The notes: generated from the letters alone by a model not told the origin. Counted from the stretch's first letter, positions 1 to 10,371 are shown. The stretch: DNA of 64,000 bases from Pelagibacteraceae bacterium AG-430-I06 (GCA_003209895.1 QCOH01000001.1:1-64000), one strand, 5' to 3'. Made by a program: numbers and translations.

Positions 1-18
1 AAAAAAATCTAAAATTAT

Positions 19-2079
19 TTAGCTTTTATTTTTTCTGTTGTCTATTAATGACTCAACAACAGTTGGGTCAGCTAAAGTAGTTGTATCTCCAAGATCTTTA
101 TATTCATTTGCTGCTATTTTTCTCAAAATACGTCTCATTATTTTTCCAGACCTAGTTTTAGGTAGACCTGAGGAAAATTGAATGTGATCTGGTGTTGCTA
201 TTGGTCCTATTTGTTTTCTAACCCAAAGTTTAAGTTCTCTTTCTAAATCTCCATCGGGTTTTTCACCAGAGTTAAGTGTTACATAACAGTATAATCCATT
301 CCCTTTTATATCATGAGGAAAACCAACTACAGCTGCTTCTGCAACTTTTGTATGTGCAACAAATGCACTTTCAATTTCAGCTGTGCCTAAATTGTGGCCC
401 GAAACTATTATTACATCGTCTACCCGACCAGTTATCCAATAATATCCATCTTTATCACGCCTACAACCATCGCCAGTAAAATATTTTCCATCAAATTGAG
501 AAAAATATGTATCTATAAATCTTTGGTGGTCTCCATAAACTGTTCTCATCTGACCTGGCCAAGACTGAGTCATACAAAGCCTTCCCTTACATGCGCCTTT
601 CAGCACCTTACCAGACTCATCCACTATTGCTGGCTTTATTCCATAAAATGGCCTGGTAGCAGATCCAGGTTTTAAGTTAATTGCCCCTGGTTGTGGCGAA
701 ATTAATATTCCACCAGTTTCAGTTTGCCACCAGGTATCAACTATCGGACACTTTTTGTCACCTACAGTTTTATAATACCACATCCAGGCTTCGGGATTAA
801 TTGGTTCTCCGACAGTGCCAAGTAATTTCAGAGATTTACGACTAGTTTTTTTTACAGGACCATCACCCTCGCGCATCAAAGCTCTTATGGCTGTCGGAGC
901 TGTATAAAAAGTATTTACTTTGTATTTATCAATTATTTGCCACCATCTTGATGAGTCCGGATAGGTCGGAATACCTTCAAACATAATTGTAGTAGCACCA
1001 TTCGAAAGTGGCCCATAAATGATATAACTATGTCCTGTTACCCATCCAATATCAGCACTACAAAAATAAATATCCTTAGGTTTGTAATCGAAAATATATT
1101 GATGTGTCATAGATGCGTAAACCATATAACCACCTGTAGTGTGTAAAACGCCCTTGGGTTTTCCTGTTGAACCAGAAGTATACAAAATAAACAGAGGATC
1201 TTCTGCACTCATTTCTTCCGGGGCACATTTGTTTGGAACATTTTTAATCATATCATCATATGAAATGTCTCTCTCATTATCCCAATTTACTGGGTTTCCT
1301 GTTCTTTTAACAACTACACATTTTTTTATATTTGGACATTGCATCATAGCTTCATCAGCTATTTTTTTTAATGGAATAATTTTTCCTCCTCTTACGCCTT
1401 CGTCAGCAGTTATTACAAAGTCAGATTCACAATCATTAATCCTTGTTGCGATTGAGTCAGGAGAAAAACCGCCAAATATTATTGAGTGAACAGCTCCAAT
1501 TCTAGCACAGGCCAGCATAACGTAAGCCAATTCCGGGATCATTGTAAGATAAATTGTTACTCTATCACCTTTTTGGATTCCTAAACTTCTTAGACCGTTT
1601 GCTGCTTTACATACATTCTTATGAAGCTCTTTATAAGTAATTTTTTTAGCATCTCCAGGATCGTCGCCAACCCAAATGATTGCTGTTTTATTTCCTTTTT
1701 TTTCTAAATGTCTATCTATACAGTTTGCCGATGCATTAAGTGTTCCATCGTAATACCACTTTATTTTAACCTCTTCTTTACTGTATTTTACATCTTTTAT
1801 TTTTGTGTAAGGTTTTATCCAGTTTATTCTTTTACCTTCCTTTTTCCAAAACTCTTCATTATTTTTTATAGACAGTTTATATTTTTTTTCATATTGAGAT
1901 TTATTTACATAAGCTTGGTTTGCCCAGTTTTCTGGTACTTTAAAAACTAAATTTCCATCAGTGTCTCGTGTTTCTTTAGATGCTTTATTTTTTGAAATTT
2001 TAACTTTTTTTGAAGACTTTTTACTTCTTTTTTTTACTTTCTTTTTAGTCTTTTTTTTCCTTTTTTTTCTTTTAGCCAT
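19..2079 (-). CDS. acs: acetyl-CoA synthetase (AMP-forming) with lysine-rich N-terminal extension
   Basis: ORF 686 aa; AMP-binding motif [29 protein letters not shown] and C-terminal [17 protein letters not shown] typical of Acs. Confidence 0.96.
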   Translation of the reverse strand: MAKRKKRKKKTKKKVKKRSKKSSKKVKISKNKASKETRDTDGNLVFKVPENWANQAYVNKSQYEKKYKLSIKNNEEFWKKEGKRINWIKPYTKIKDVKYSKEEVKIKWYYDGTLNASANCIDRHLEKKGNKTAIIWVGDDPGDAKKITYKELHKNVCKAANGLRSLGIQKGDRVTIYLTMIPELAYVMLACARIGAVHSIIFGGFSPDSIATRINDCESDFVITADEGVRGGKIIPLKKIADEAMMQCPNIKKCVVVKRTGNPVNWDNERDISYDDMIKNVPNKCAPEEMSAEDPLFILYTSGSTGKPKGVLHTTGGYMVYASMTHQYIFDYKPKDIYFCSADIGWVTGHSYIIYGPLSNGATTIMFEGIPTYPDSSRWWQIIDKYKVNTFYTAPTAIRALMREGDGPVKKTSRKSLKLLGTVGEPINPEAWMWYYKTVGDKKCPIVDTWWQTETGGILISPQPGAINLKPGSATRPFYGIKPAIVDESGKVLKGACKGRLCMTQSWPGQMRTVYGDHQRFIDTYFSQFDGKYFTGDGCRRDKDGYYWITGRVDDVIIVSGHNLGTAEIESAFVAHTKVAEAAVVGFPHDIKGNGLYCYVTLNSGEKPDGDLERELKLWVRKQIGPIATPDHIQFSSGLPKTRSGKIMRRILRKIAANEYKDLGDTTTLADPTVVESLIDNRKNKS

Positions 2080-2091
2080 TTTTTATCCAAT

Positions 2092-2514
2092 TTAATTAGA
2101 ACTTATTTTACCCATCTTACAAATAATTTTCCAGCTTTTATAGTCTATTGGCATTACGGATAATCTACTTTGTTTTATAAGTGGTAAATGGGAAATAGCC
2201 TTGGTTTTTTTAATTTTTTCAAGGGAAACAGTAAATTTAAACTTTTTAGCAAACCTGACTTGAACAGCTACAAACCTTTTTTTTTTATCAGTTTTATCTA
2301 AAAAAGCTTCTTTTACTACTTGCACAGTGCCAACTACCTCCTTTCCGATATTTGAGTGATAAAAAAAGCATAAATCTCCAAGTTTCATTTTTTTTAAATT
2401 ATTTGCAGCTTGATAATTTCTTACACCGTCCCATGTCGCACCTTTAATTCCAGCCTTTTCCTGATCTCTAATCGACCAGACGTCAGGTTCGGATTTAAGT
2501 AACCAGTACTTCAT
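2092..2514 (-). CDS. EVE domain-containing protein
   Basis: 140 aa; N-terminus MKYWLLKSEPDVWSIRDQ and WDGVRNYQAANNLKKMKLGDLCFFYHS typical of EVE/thymocyte nuclear protein 1 family. Confidence 0.9.
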   Translation of the reverse strand: MKYWLLKSEPDVWSIRDQEKAGIKGATWDGVRNYQAANNLKKMKLGDLCFFYHSNIGKEVVGTVQVVKEAFLDKTDKKKRFVAVQVRFAKKFKFTVSLEKIKKTKAISHLPLIKQSRLSVMPIDYKSWKIICKMGKISSN

Positions 2515-3587
2515 TAAAGCTTAAGGCCAGGACCTTTTAGAAAAGGTGCATCGTTATCTAAAGGCCATCTAGATTTTACAGTTTCATTTTCTCTATTTAA
2601 TTTTTTTTTGAATCTCTTTATCCCAGCCCAAGCAATCATAGCTGCGTTATCACCACAAAATTCTTTGGATGGAAAAACTGGTTTAAAGTTATTTTTTTCT
2701 GATATTTTTTGAAGGCTTTTTCTTATTGTTTTATTAGCAGCTACCCCTCCAGCAATAACAAAATATTTTTTAGATTTAATAGAAATATTTTTTCTAAAAA
2801 TATTCATAGCAATTTCCGTTTTTTTTCTCAGAATTTTATTAATTGTTTCTTGAAATGCAGCAGCTAAGTTATATTTATCTTGATTTGATTTAATATTTTT
2901 TGATTTTCTTAATACGTCTGTTTTAAGACCAGCCAAGGATAGGTTGCAACCCGCTCTGTTAATAATTGGTTGAGGCAAAATATAACTATCTTTATCCCCA
3001 AATTTTGCAAATTTTTCTACGCTTGGCCCTCCCGGATAACCTAAGTCTAAAATTTTAGCAGTTTTATCAAACGCTTCTCCGACAGCATCATCAATAGTGG
3101 TCCCTATCTGTTTATAGTTGTTCAATCCATTAACTATTAAGTATTGTGAATGTCCACCGGATACTAATAACAATAAGTATGGAAAAGTTATGTTATTTTC
3201 TATGCTAGGGCTTAGCGCATGACCTTCTAAATGATTAATTGGAAAAAAAGATTTTTTTCCAAAAGTAGCAATACTTTTTCCAATATTGTAACCGACATGT
3301 AAACAAACAACTAAACCAGGTCCTGCAGTTGCAGCTATACCATCCAAATCATTAATTTTTTTCCTGCTCTTTTTAAGTGCCTGATCGATTATAAAATCGA
3401 TATTTTCAATATGAGCTCTAGCTGCAATTTCAGGAACCACGCCTCCAAATTTTTTATGTTCTTTAATTTGACTGGAAATTATATTCGACAAAACTTTTGC
3501 AGTTCCATCACTATTTTCCTGTACTACTGATGCAGCTGTTTCGTCACAGCTAGTTTCAATGCCTAAAAAAGTAAGTTTTTTTTTCAT
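2514..3587 (-). CDS. tsaD: tRNA N6-adenosine threonylcarbamoyltransferase
   Basis: 357 aa; LGIETSCDETAASVV, NHLEGHALSP, LLLVSGGHSQ, GGVAANKTIR motifs. Confidence 0.97.
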   Translation of the reverse strand: MKKKLTFLGIETSCDETAASVVQENSDGTAKVLSNIISSQIKEHKKFGGVVPEIAARAHIENIDFIIDQALKKSRKKINDLDGIAATAGPGLVVCLHVGYNIGKSIATFGKKSFFPINHLEGHALSPSIENNITFPYLLLLVSGGHSQYLIVNGLNNYKQIGTTIDDAVGEAFDKTAKILDLGYPGGPSVEKFAKFGDKDSYILPQPIINRAGCNLSLAGLKTDVLRKSKNIKSNQDKYNLAAAFQETINKILRKKTEIAMNIFRKNISIKSKKYFVIAGGVAANKTIRKSLQKISEKNNFKPVFPSKEFCGDNAAMIAWAGIKRFKKKLNRENETVKSRWPLDNDAPFLKGPGLKL

Positions 3588-3624
3588 TTAATTAGTTATT
3601 ATAAATATATATCTTTTTAAATAA

Positions 3625-4545
3625 ATGAATAACAAAATTACTATTGGTTCAAGAGGCAGCAAACTTTCATTAGCCTATGCTAATAAAGTTAAGAATTTGA
3701 TCTCTAGGCTAAGTGAAGCTTCAGGGTCAGAACTTGAAATAAAGACAATCAAAACTTCTGGAGATCTCTTTCAAAATAAAAAGATATCAGAAATTGGAGG
3801 AAAAAATTTATTCTGCAAAGAAATTGAAGAAAAGTTGATCAATAAAGAGATAGATATTGCTGTTCACTCTTTAAAAGATATGGACTCAGCTGAAACTAAC
3901 GGTCTTGTTATACAAGCCTTTATTGAGAGGAATGATCCCAGAGAGTCTTTTGTTTCAAAAAAATTTAATAAATTATCTGAATTAAATAATGCTAAGATAG
4001 GCTCTAGCTCAAGGAGGAGAGAACTTCAGCTTAAATTGTTAAATAAAAATATTTCTGTAAAGAATATTAGAGGCAATGTTGATACAAGAATTCAGAAGGT
4101 TGAGAATGGCGAATATGATGGAGTTATATTAGCTGTAGCAGGACTGAAAACGTTAAAATTAGAAAATTATGTAAAAGAAATTTTTTCAATAAAAGAATTT
4201 ATACCAACTGCTGGTCAGGGAATAATCGCAGTTCAGTGTAGAAAAGATGATGAAGATATAAAAAAAATTTTAAAACAATTAAACCATTATGAAACCCAAT
4301 TATGTGCACTGGCAGAGAGAAATTTTTTGAAAACCATAGGCGGTGATTGTGATACAGCTGTTGGTTGCTCAGCTACTTTAAATAGAGACATAATTCAGAT
4401 CAAAGCGCAATTATTTTCAGATGATGGTAAAAAAGTTTTTAACATTGAAAAACATGGTGAAGCAAATAAACCTGAATTAATTGGAAAATTGGCTGGACAA
4501 GAAATTTTGAAACAATCTGGAAATAATTTTAAAAAAAAAAGATGA
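3625..4545 (+). CDS. hemC: hydroxymethylbilane synthase (porphobilinogen deaminase)
   Basis: 306 aa; IGSRGSKLSLAYA, AVHSLKDMD, IRGNVDTRIQK, GGDCDTAVG motifs. Confidence 0.96.
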   Translation: MNNKITIGSRGSKLSLAYANKVKNLISRLSEASGSELEIKTIKTSGDLFQNKKISEIGGKNLFCKEIEEKLINKEIDIAVHSLKDMDSAETNGLVIQAFIERNDPRESFVSKKFNKLSELNNAKIGSSSRRRELQLKLLNKNISVKNIRGNVDTRIQKVENGEYDGVILAVAGLKTLKLENYVKEIFSIKEFIPTAGQGIIAVQCRKDDEDIKKILKQLNHYETQLCALAERNFLKTIGGDCDTAVGCSATLNRDIIQIKAQLFSDDGKKVFNIEKHGEANKPELIGKLAGQEILKQSGNNFKKKR

Positions 4546-5246
4546 ATATAATTTTTACAAGACCATTTATAGATTCAGAGGATCTCATGATGAATTTTTT
4601 TTCAACTGGTCACAAAGTAATTCATATGCCCACTTTAAGTATAACATCTGCTAATATGGACCCAATAAATCCAAAAGATTATGATGCACTAATATTTACC
4701 AGTTCTAATGCAGTGAGATATTTAAAATTAAAAAATCAAGATAAAAAATCAAAATGTTTTTGCGTTGGTAGTCTTACTGAAAGAACTTTAAGATTAAAAG
4801 GATTTAATAATACCGTTGCAGCATCAGGAACAGTAAATGCTCTAAAAAATATAATTTTAAATTCAGATCAAAATATCAAAAACTTAGCTTATTTATGCGG
4901 TGATATTATTTCCTACGAATTAGACAAAGAACTGGTACAAGAAGGCTTCAAAGTAAAAAAAATCATAAACTATTTCTCAAAGAAGATAACAGATTTAAGC
5001 AGGGAAAGTCATGAGTTAATCAAAAAATATCCAGCAAACATAGCACTTATTTATTCTAAACGGAGTGCCGAAAGTTTTGATGAGATAGTAAGAAAACACT
5101 CCCTTTCTGAATTGATGACACATTGCAAAGTTATGTGTATAAGTAAAAAAATTGAAGAATATTTAAAATCTAAAGGCTGGAATAAAACAGAACTTTTTAA
5201 CCCTGGAGAAGAATTGATCAAAATAGATCAAATTAAAAATGGATAA
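4542..5246 (+). CDS. hemD: uroporphyrinogen-III synthase
   Basis: 234 aa; MNIIFTRPFIDSEDL..., ALIFTSSNAVRYL, coupled to hemC by 4-bp overlap; family is divergent so partly positional. Confidence 0.8.
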   Translation: MNIIFTRPFIDSEDLMMNFFSTGHKVIHMPTLSITSANMDPINPKDYDALIFTSSNAVRYLKLKNQDKKSKCFCVGSLTERTLRLKGFNNTVAASGTVNALKNIILNSDQNIKNLAYLCGDIISYELDKELVQEGFKVKKIINYFSKKITDLSRESHELIKKYPANIALIYSKRSAESFDEIVRKHSLSELMTHCKVMCISKKIEEYLKSKGWNKTELFNPGEELIKIDQIKNG

Positions 5247-6330
5247 ATTAGAACAATTTATAAGTTTGTTTATTGATGTTTGGAAGAACGGAATTTCAGG
5301 AATAAATATTTCAGAAATAATTATAGCCCTTTTAATTTTTTTTATATTCCTTTTATTACGAGGATTATTTGCGAAATTTGTAATAAAAAGACTTGAAAAG
5401 TATGTATCTAAAACTACAAATCGTTTTGATAATTCATTAGTCGAGTCTTTAAAAGGGCCTACTAAATTCTTTCCTATAGTAATAGGGTTTTTCATAGCTA
5501 GTAGCTATGTATCCTTTGGTGAAAGTACTGAAAGTTTTATTGATAATGCTAATAGAACTTTAATAACAATTTTAATTTTTTGGTCTCTCCATCAAATAAT
5601 TGGACCTATTTCTGTTTTAATAAAAACTGTTGAGGATTTATTATCAAGAGATTTATTAAATTGGATTATTAAAGCATTTAAAATTTTAGTATTAATCCTA
5701 GGTGCAGCAGCAGTTTTAGAACTTTGGGGAATTAAAATTGGACCAATAATCGCTGGTTTAGGTCTATTTGGTGTTGCTGTGGCTTTAGGAGCACAAGATT
5801 TATTTAAAAATTTAATTTCAGGAATTTTAGTTTTAGTTGAAAAAAGATTTAAAGTTGGCGACTGGATTGTTGTTGAAGATATTATAGAAGGAATAGTCGA
5901 ACGCATAGGTTTTAGATCAACCGTTGTGAGGAAGTTTGATAAATCAGTAGCAATTATTCCAAATTTTCAGTTCGCAGAAAATGCTGTCATTAATATTAGT
6001 GAAACAACAAACTGGAGGATAAGTTGGATCATAACTTTACAGTACGATACTACAGTTGATCAGCTTAAAAAAATTCGTGATGAAATAGACGAATATATTT
6101 CCTCATCAAAAGATTATAAAAAAAGTGATAATACAATGCATGCTGTTAGAATTGATAAGTTCTCAGATAGTTCTATAGACATGTATGTTAGATGTTTTAC
6201 AAACACAGATAGATGGTCAGAGTGGTTAAAAGTTAAAGAAAGATTGGCAATTGCTATAAAACAAATAGTTGAAAAAAACAAAGCCTCTTTTGCTTTTCCA
6301 AGTCAATCTATTTACGTGGAGAAGAAATAA
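5239..6330 (+). CDS. MscS-family mechanosensitive ion channel
   Basis: 363 aa; GLGLFGVAVALGAQDLFKNLISGILVLVEKRFKVGDWIVV...GIVERIGFRSTVVRKFDKSVAIIPN pore/beta-domain signature. Confidence 0.93.
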   Translation: MDKLEQFISLFIDVWKNGISGINISEIIIALLIFFIFLLLRGLFAKFVIKRLEKYVSKTTNRFDNSLVESLKGPTKFFPIVIGFFIASSYVSFGESTESFIDNANRTLITILIFWSLHQIIGPISVLIKTVEDLLSRDLLNWIIKAFKILVLILGAAAVLELWGIKIGPIIAGLGLFGVAVALGAQDLFKNLISGILVLVEKRFKVGDWIVVEDIIEGIVERIGFRSTVVRKFDKSVAIIPNFQFAENAVINISETTNWRISWIITLQYDTTVDQLKKIRDEIDEYISSSKDYKKSDNTMHAVRIDKFSDSSIDMYVRCFTNTDRWSEWLKVKERLAIAIKQIVEKNKASFAFPSQSIYVEKK

Positions 6331-6620
6331 TGAAATCTATCTTAATTTTATTAGATAGTGTAGTTAGTATTTACATTTGGATTTTAATTATAAATGCTAT
6401 TTTAAGTTGGTTAATAGCTTTCAATGTATTAAATACATCAAACAGATTGGTCTATTCAGTATTAGACATTAGCTATAAAATGACAGATCCACTTCTAAGA
6501 CCTATTAGAAATTTTTTACCTAATCTTGGAAACATAGATATTTCTCCAGTAGTTTTAATTTTACTATTAATGTTTGTTAGAAACTTAGTTTTTGAGTTTT
6601 TAGCTCCCTCAATGTTTTAA
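6330..6620 (+). CDS. YggT family membrane protein
   Basis: 96 aa; YIWILIINAILSWL ... TDPLLRPIRNFLPNLGNIDISPVVLILLL. Confidence 0.9.
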   Translation: MKSILILLDSVVSIYIWILIINAILSWLIAFNVLNTSNRLVYSVLDISYKMTDPLLRPIRNFLPNLGNIDISPVVLILLLMFVRNLVFEFLAPSMF

Positions 6621-6622
6621 AT

Positions 6623-7465
6623 ATGATTATTGATGGAAATAAAACAGCAGCAAAATTAAGAGAAGATCTGAAAAAAAAAATAATTGATCTTAAATCCACT
6701 TACAATTCTTTACCTGGTTTAACAGTAATTTTAGTTGGAAATGATCATGCGAGCAAAATTTATGTTAAAAATAAAGAAAAATTTTCTAAAGAAGTTGGAA
6801 TAAACTCAGAAGTAATAAGATATCCAGAAAATATTGATGAAAGTATAATTTTGAATAAAATATTAGAACTCAATAAAAATAAAAAAATTTCAGGTATTCT
6901 TGTTCAACTTCCTCTTCCTAAACATATAAATAAAAAAAAAGTTATTGAAGCCATTCTTCCAACAAAAGATGTTGATGGCTTTCACCCTTTAAATGTAGGA
7001 CATTTATCTTCTGGTTATGATAGCAGAATACCATGTACACCTTTGGGTTGTTTATTATTACTTAAAAAAGTAGAAAAAAATTTGACTGGTAAACATGCTG
7101 TTATTATCGGCAGATCAAATTTAAATGGAAGACCAATGGCTCAGCTTTTACTTAAAGAAAATTGTACAGTCACAATTACTCATTCCAAGACCAAAGATTT
7201 AAAAGGAATCTGCAATAAAGCAGATATAATTGTTGCAGCTGCGGGCAAACCTAAACTTGTCAAAGGTGATTGGGTAAAAAAAAATGCTATAGTAATTGAT
7301 GTCGGGATAAATAAAACAGATTCTGGAATAGTTGGAGATGTTGATTTTGATGAAGTTTCAAAAGTAGTTCACGCAATAACCCCAGTTCCAGGCGGAGTAG
7401 GCCCTATGACAATTGCGTGTCTTCTTAATAATACAGTTGAGTGCTTCAAAAGATCTAATTCTTAA
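6623..7465 (+). CDS. folD: bifunctional methylenetetrahydrofolate dehydrogenase/cyclohydrolase
   Basis: 280 aa; GILVQLPLPKHI, KDVDGFHPLN, IIGRSNLNGRPMAQLL, TPVPGGVGPMTIACLL. Confidence 0.97.
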   Translation: MIIDGNKTAAKLREDLKKKIIDLKSTYNSLPGLTVILVGNDHASKIYVKNKEKFSKEVGINSEVIRYPENIDESIILNKILELNKNKKISGILVQLPLPKHINKKKVIEAILPTKDVDGFHPLNVGHLSSGYDSRIPCTPLGCLLLLKKVEKNLTGKHAVIIGRSNLNGRPMAQLLLKENCTVTITHSKTKDLKGICNKADIIVAAAGKPKLVKGDWVKKNAIVIDVGINKTDSGIVGDVDFDEVSKVVHAITPVPGGVGPMTIACLLNNTVECFKRSNS

Positions 7466-7493
7466 AAAGAAACAAATTATATATTTTGCTTAG

Positions 7494-8972
7494 ATGAAAT
7501 TATTTTTAGTTCTTGGAAATCAATTATTTAGTCCTAAATATCTAAAAGACTTTACAGATCAAACTTTCTATATGTGTGAGGATTTTGGATTATGTACTTT
7601 CCAAAAACACCATAAACTAAAAATTTTACTTTTTCTTTCATCAATGCGTTCCTATAGAGATGAACTTAAATCTAAAAAATTAAAAGTTATTTATAATGAT
7701 TGCAACGAAGATTTTAAGCTTTCTTATGAAAAAAAACTTGAGAAAATAATTAAAGAAAAAAAAATAAAGGAAGTTTATTTTTTTGAAATAGAGGATATTT
7801 TTTTTGAAAACAAATTAAAGTCATTCTTAAACAAGAAAAATATAAAATTTAAAGAAATTAAATCTCCAATGTTTCTTACAAGCAGAGTAGAATTTAAGGA
7901 ATACCTTAAAGATACTAAAAGGCCTTTTATGGCAAATTTTTATAAAATCAATAGATCAAAATTTGGTATTTTAATGAATAAGGATGGAACACCAAAAGGA
8001 GGAAAATGGAGTTTTGATGAAGAAAATAGAAAAAAACTACCTGACAAAGTAAAAATACCAAAAAACTTAAAATTTAAATTTACAAAACATACTGAAGAAA
8101 TTAAAAAATTTATTGATAAAAATTTTAAAAATCATCCTGGATCAACAGATAACTTTTGGTTTCCAACCACTAGAGAACAAAGCCAAAAACTTTTAGATCA
8201 ATTTTTAAAAGACAAACTTAATCTGTTCGGAGATTATGAAGATGCAGTAAGTAATAAATCAAATATTTTATTTCACAGTGCTTTAAGTCCGATAATTAAT
8301 TTAGGTTTAATTACTCCGAGGGAAATTTTAGAAAAAATTAAAAAAATTGAAAAAAAAGTGAGAATTAATTCCTTAGAAGGTTATGTCAGGCAAATCATTG
8401 GCTGGAGAGAGTTCATGAGAGGAATCTATCAAAACTACGATAAGCGTTTAGAGGATTCTAATTTTTTTAATCATAAAAATAAAATGAAATTATCTTGGTA
8501 CAATGGAACTACAGGTTTGGATCCCTTAGATTACTCGATCAAAAATGCTCTAAATTATGGATGGTCCCACCACATCGAAAGACTGATGATATTGGCAAAC
8601 ATAATGAATCTTTGTCAGATACATCCAAAGCAGGTTTACAAGTGGTTTATGGAAATGTTTGTCGACTCTTCTGATTGGGTGATGGCACCAAATGTTTATG
8701 GCATGGGTCTTTTTAGTGATGGCGGAATATTTGCAACTAAGCCCTATATATGTGGTTCAAGTTATTTTCTTAAAATGATGGATTTTAAAAAAGGCGAATG
8801 GTGCAATATTATGGATGGTTTATATTGGAATTTTATAAATAGAAATAGAAAATTTTTTCAAAAAAATCCCCGACTTTCTATGATGGTGAGAGTTTTTGAT
8901 AAAATGAAAAGCGAAAGAAAAAAACTTATACTTAAAGCAGCAGATAAATTTGTAAAAGAGAATACAATTTAA
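7494..8972 (+). CDS. cryptochrome/photolyase-related protein (DPRP / FeS-BCP-type photolyase family)
   Basis: 492 aa; LVLGNQLFSPKYLKD N-terminus, GYVRQIIGWREFMRGIY, HHIERLMILANIMNLCQIHPKQVYKWFMEMFVDSSDWVMAPNVYGMGLFSDGG, Cys residues at SPYICGSSY/WCNIMDG typical of the FeS-BCP group. Confidence 0.92.
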   Translation: MKLFLVLGNQLFSPKYLKDFTDQTFYMCEDFGLCTFQKHHKLKILLFLSSMRSYRDELKSKKLKVIYNDCNEDFKLSYEKKLEKIIKEKKIKEVYFFEIEDIFFENKLKSFLNKKNIKFKEIKSPMFLTSRVEFKEYLKDTKRPFMANFYKINRSKFGILMNKDGTPKGGKWSFDEENRKKLPDKVKIPKNLKFKFTKHTEEIKKFIDKNFKNHPGSTDNFWFPTTREQSQKLLDQFLKDKLNLFGDYEDAVSNKSNILFHSALSPIINLGLITPREILEKIKKIEKKVRINSLEGYVRQIIGWREFMRGIYQNYDKRLEDSNFFNHKNKMKLSWYNGTTGLDPLDYSIKNALNYGWSHHIERLMILANIMNLCQIHPKQVYKWFMEMFVDSSDWVMAPNVYGMGLFSDGGIFATKPYICGSSYFLKMMDFKKGEWCNIMDGLYWNFINRNRKFFQKNPRLSMMVRVFDKMKSERKKLILKAADKFVKENTI

Positions 8973-8973
8973 G

Positions 8974-9099
8974 ATGAAAAAACAAAATTTACCTTCAAAA
9001 ATTTGTCCTGTATGTAAAAGATCCTTTCTTTGGAGAAAAAAATGGAGACTTAATTGGGATCAGGTAAAATATTGCTCAAAAAAATGCTCAAAATCATAA
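8974..9099 (+). CDS. DUF2256-type small zinc-ribbon protein
   Basis: Read manually: MKKQNLPSKICPVCKRSFLWRKKWRLNWDQVKYCSKKCSKS* (41 aa), starts 1 nt after the photolyase stop; CPVC...YCSKKC is the DUF2256 pattern; below the ORF-track length cutoff. Confidence 0.88.
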   Translation: MKKQNLPSKICPVCKRSFLWRKKWRLNWDQVKYCSKKCSKS

Positions 9100-9638
9100 A
9101 AAATTTTTTAATTTTCATTATAATAATCTCACCATCTTCAAATTTATACTCGAATGAAAAGCTAGTAGAGGAATTAAAGGAAGGAGGCAAAATCATCCTA
9201 ATAAGACATGCTCTAGCACCTGGAAGTGGTGATCCTTTGAATTTCGATTTAAAAGATTGTAGTACACAAAGAAATTTAAACAAAAAAGGTGTGAAACAGT
9301 CTAAAAAAATTGGAATTTTTTTTGCAAAAGAGAATATTCCAATTGATCAAGTTTTATCCAGTGAATGGTGTAGGTGCAAGGATACCGCAAAATATGCTTT
9401 TAAAAAATATGAAACATTTAAGGCACTAAACTCCTTTTTTTCTGAAAAATTTCAAAAAAACCGAGAAAATCAAATGAATGATCTTTTAAACTTTTTAAAA
9501 AGGTGGAGTAATAAAAAAAATTTAGTATTAGTAACTCACTATGTTGTTATACTAGAAATTACTAACAAACCAGTTTCGTCAGGCGAAATCGTAATCCTAG
9601 ATAAAAATTTAAATTTAGTTGGAACTATAGTATTATAA
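9084..9638 (+). CDS. histidine phosphatase family protein, likely exported
   Basis: ORF-track start 9054 overlaps the DUF2256 ORF; internal ATG at 9084 gives MLKIIKNFLIFIIIISPSSNLYS signal-like N-terminus; IILIRHALAPGSGDP and VLSSEWCRCKDTAKYAF. Confidence 0.8.
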   Translation: MLKIIKNFLIFIIIISPSSNLYSNEKLVEELKEGGKIILIRHALAPGSGDPLNFDLKDCSTQRNLNKKGVKQSKKIGIFFAKENIPIDQVLSSEWCRCKDTAKYAFKKYETFKALNSFFSEKFQKNRENQMNDLLNFLKRWSNKKNLVLVTHYVVILEITNKPVSSGEIVILDKNLNLVGTIVL

Positions 9639-9641
9639 ATT

Positions 9642-9968
9642 ATGTGCCCAATTTGTTGGATATCAGGTTTTATAGCAGCCATATTTGGTGGATCACTTTT
9701 AGCAGTAGTAAATCATCCAATTTCATGGATTATCAGTGGATTATTAATTGTTTATGCTGCTTATAAATTTTATGAGGCAAAAAAAAAGGGAAAAAAAATG
9801 ACTGAAGAAATAAAAAGCAGAAATAGACGTACGATTTTTAGATTTATCCAGGGGGTTGTTGTGGGATCCGTTGTGACTGTAGTTATTTTTTACAGTTTAA
9901 CTTATAAAGAGCACGAAAGAATGCACGACTTATTAGAAAAGCATGGTATTGAAAAACATGAACATTGA
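9642..9968 (+). CDS. small membrane protein with N-terminal CPxC motif and His-rich C-terminus, function unknown
   Basis: 108 aa; MCPICWISGFIAAIFGGSLLAV..., two hydrophobic segments, tail HERMHDLLEKHGIEKHEH. Confidence 0.7.
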   Translation: MCPICWISGFIAAIFGGSLLAVVNHPISWIISGLLIVYAAYKFYEAKKKGKKMTEEIKSRNRRTIFRFIQGVVVGSVVTVVIFYSLTYKEHERMHDLLEKHGIEKHEH

Positions 9969-10363
9969 GATTTATGATTGCTAATTTAGTATTTACATCT
10001 ATAGCCGCAGTACTAGGAATAATGTTGTTCTTTTCATTTGTAGTAGCGCCAGTAGGATTTAAATCTTTAAATGAAAAGAGTTATAAAAATTTTATAAGAA
10101 AAATTTTTCCATACTATTATTCAATAAATTTAATAATATTAATACTAGTATCGATTCCTATTTATATTCATCATGGTATGATTTTTACACTATTTTTACT
10201 CTATATTTGCTGTGCTTTATTTGTAGTTTCGCTTTTTATATTAATGCCATTAATAAACAAATATAGAGATAAAAAAAATAAAAAAGGATTTAAGATTGCC
10301 CATACAGTTTCTGTAGTAATAAACTTTTTACAAATTTTTCTTTTAATTATAATAATATTTTAA
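9965..10363 (+). CDS. DUF4149 (TMEM205-like) membrane protein
   Basis: 132 aa; MLFFSFVVAPVGFKSLNEKSYKNFIRKIFPYYYSIN and four hydrophobic segments. Confidence 0.7.
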   Translation: MRFMIANLVFTSIAAVLGIMLFFSFVVAPVGFKSLNEKSYKNFIRKIFPYYYSINLIILILVSIPIYIHHGMIFTLFLLYICCALFVVSLFILMPLINKYRDKKNKKGFKIAHTVSVVINFLQIFLLIIIIF

Positions 10364-10371
10364 TAACAGAT

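Noticed and set aside
276-1950. Several + strand ORFs (67-116 aa) opposite acs
   Set aside because: Antisense to a well-supported gene, low-complexity hydrophobic translations, no RBS or family features.
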